Positions 63,470 through 64,000 of a DNA stretch of 64,000 bases are shown here, piece after piece; the stretch's first letter is position 1; every line of letters begins with the position of its first letter. The translations under genes were made by a program, and so were the position numbers. Below the pieces are notes generated by a model that saw only the letters and a list, made by a program, of their open reading frames with translations, was not told the origin of the DNA and did no database searches. Origin of the DNA: Candidatus Helarchaeota archaeon (GTDB lineage Archaea > Asgardarchaeota > Lokiarchaeia > Helarchaeales > JABXJV01); contig JABXJV010000421.1 of the NCBI GenBank assembly GCA_013375355.1, forward strand, positions 1 to 64,000, in the 5' to 3' direction.

Positions 63470-64000
63470 ATGAATAAAAGAAATAATTTATTGGTTTTAT
63501 TATTTCTAATAATTTTTCTTCTCTATTTTCAATCTAATGGAATCATTTGTAAAAATTATAAAAGTTTTCATTCTAATTTTCAAGTTTTTGGAGATTTTAT
63601 TAATAACAATTTTCAAAGTGAAAAAGAACTAATTTTAATAAATTCTGGATTATATGAAATGGAAATATATAATATATCTTTATTAAGAGAAGGAAATGTT
63701 GAAATTGGTGAGATTATTCAAATTATGGGAATGTATACTTTAAATTATTCTCCTTTCAAATATGTAGCATTAGAAAATTGGATGGATATTGGTGATTATC
63801 CTGAAGATTTTCATACAATTCCTACGTTTGTAAACAATTTTACGTATTCTAGAAATATTACTTTAGATCCTAGTCGATTTGATGTAAATAAGACCTACTA
63901 TGGAAAAGTTATGCTAAAACTATTAGACATAGAGACAAGTTTTGTTTATTCAAAACAAAATACATCAAATCAAGAGATATTTATCACAGAATCTAAAGTA
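63470..64000 (+). CDS. Secreted or membrane-anchored protein, N-terminal part (runs off the window)
   Basis: 177 residues visible from ATG 63470. It begins with a short basic stretch and a hydrophobic helix (LLVLLFLIIFLLYF), a likely signal peptide or anchor, then a beta-rich region with many Asn and Tyr (IYNISLLREGNVEIGEIIQIMG) and potential N-glycosylation sites (NIT, NFT, NTS). No domain is recognised. Confidence 0.7.
   Translation, partial: MNKRNNLLVLLFLIIFLLYFQSNGIICKNYKSFHSNFQVFGDFINNNFQSEKELILINSGLYEMEIYNISLLREGNVEIGEIIQIMGMYTLNYSPFKYVALENWMDIGDYPEDFHTIPTFVNNFTYSRNITLDPSRFDVNKTYYGKVMLKLLDIETSFVYSKQNTSNQEIFITESKV

Overview
The window is a very AT-rich piece of archaeal chromosome, most likely from an Asgard archaeon. 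Archaeal markers are two Orc1/Cdc6 proteins, a CDC48/VAT ATPase, an archaeal histone, FAU-1, NOG1, an archaeal-type EF-2 and S12, AmrS, and ADP-dependent sugar kinase. Asgard-like features are a TPR-fused Rab-like GTPase, an MglA-like GTPase, two roadblock/LC7 proteins, a longin-like protein, and a proteasome beta subunit beside a PAC4-like assembly chaperone. A bacterial-type MutS-MutL pair is also present. I see no rRNA, insertion sequence, prophage or CRISPR array. The lineage call rests on gene content only.

Layout. 1-6 kb: two divergent P-type cation ATPases, a three-copy 40-bp tandem repeat and a CaCA-type exchanger. 6-10 kb: PurC, a homocitrate/isopropylmalate-synthase-family enzyme, a polyferredoxin and an AsnC/Lrp regulator. 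10-15 kb: Orc1/Cdc6-1 and CDC48. 15-22 kb: HAD phosphatase, TatD-like, VTT membrane protein, GDPD, CrtI-like flavoenzyme and ADP-dependent glucokinase/phosphofructokinase. 22.4-23.4 kb: a probable replication origin with four ORB-like boxes. 23-33 kb: HAD fusion, MglA-like GTPase, MutL/MutS, tRNA-Leu, FAU-1 and TPR-Rab. 33-45 kb: small conserved proteins, proteasome beta with its chaperone, NOG1, AmrS, and Prs-Trm-RNase Z. 45-53 kb: MoaD-like, Orc1/Cdc6-2, LC7, macrodomain, histone, anaerobic RNR and three tRNAs. 53-64 kb: PP-loop enzyme, sugar kinase, MBL protein, zincin, Fe-S protein, S12, phosphodiesterase, tRNA-Gly, EF-2 and the start of a secreted protein.

The most striking result is that three protein-coding genes are interrupted by tiny inserts: EF-2 by 32 nt, RNase Z by 29 nt and a HAD phosphatase by 30 nt. 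Each insert folds with its flanks into a bulge-helix-bulge (BHB), the substrate of the archaeal tRNA-splicing endonuclease. Cutting after the second base of each 3-nt bulge restores the conserved motifs DTPGHVD, DCGEGTQ and DLDGTI in frame. Four of the five tRNA genes here also carry introns, at unusual places: three in the T-loop at 59/60 and one in the variable loop. The tRNA-Gly gene has a second intron near the anticodon stem. Together this suggests an expanded BHB splicing system acting on both tRNA and mRNA. The EF-2 also lacks the diphthamide loop, and the proteasome beta subunit lacks the catalytic Thr1.
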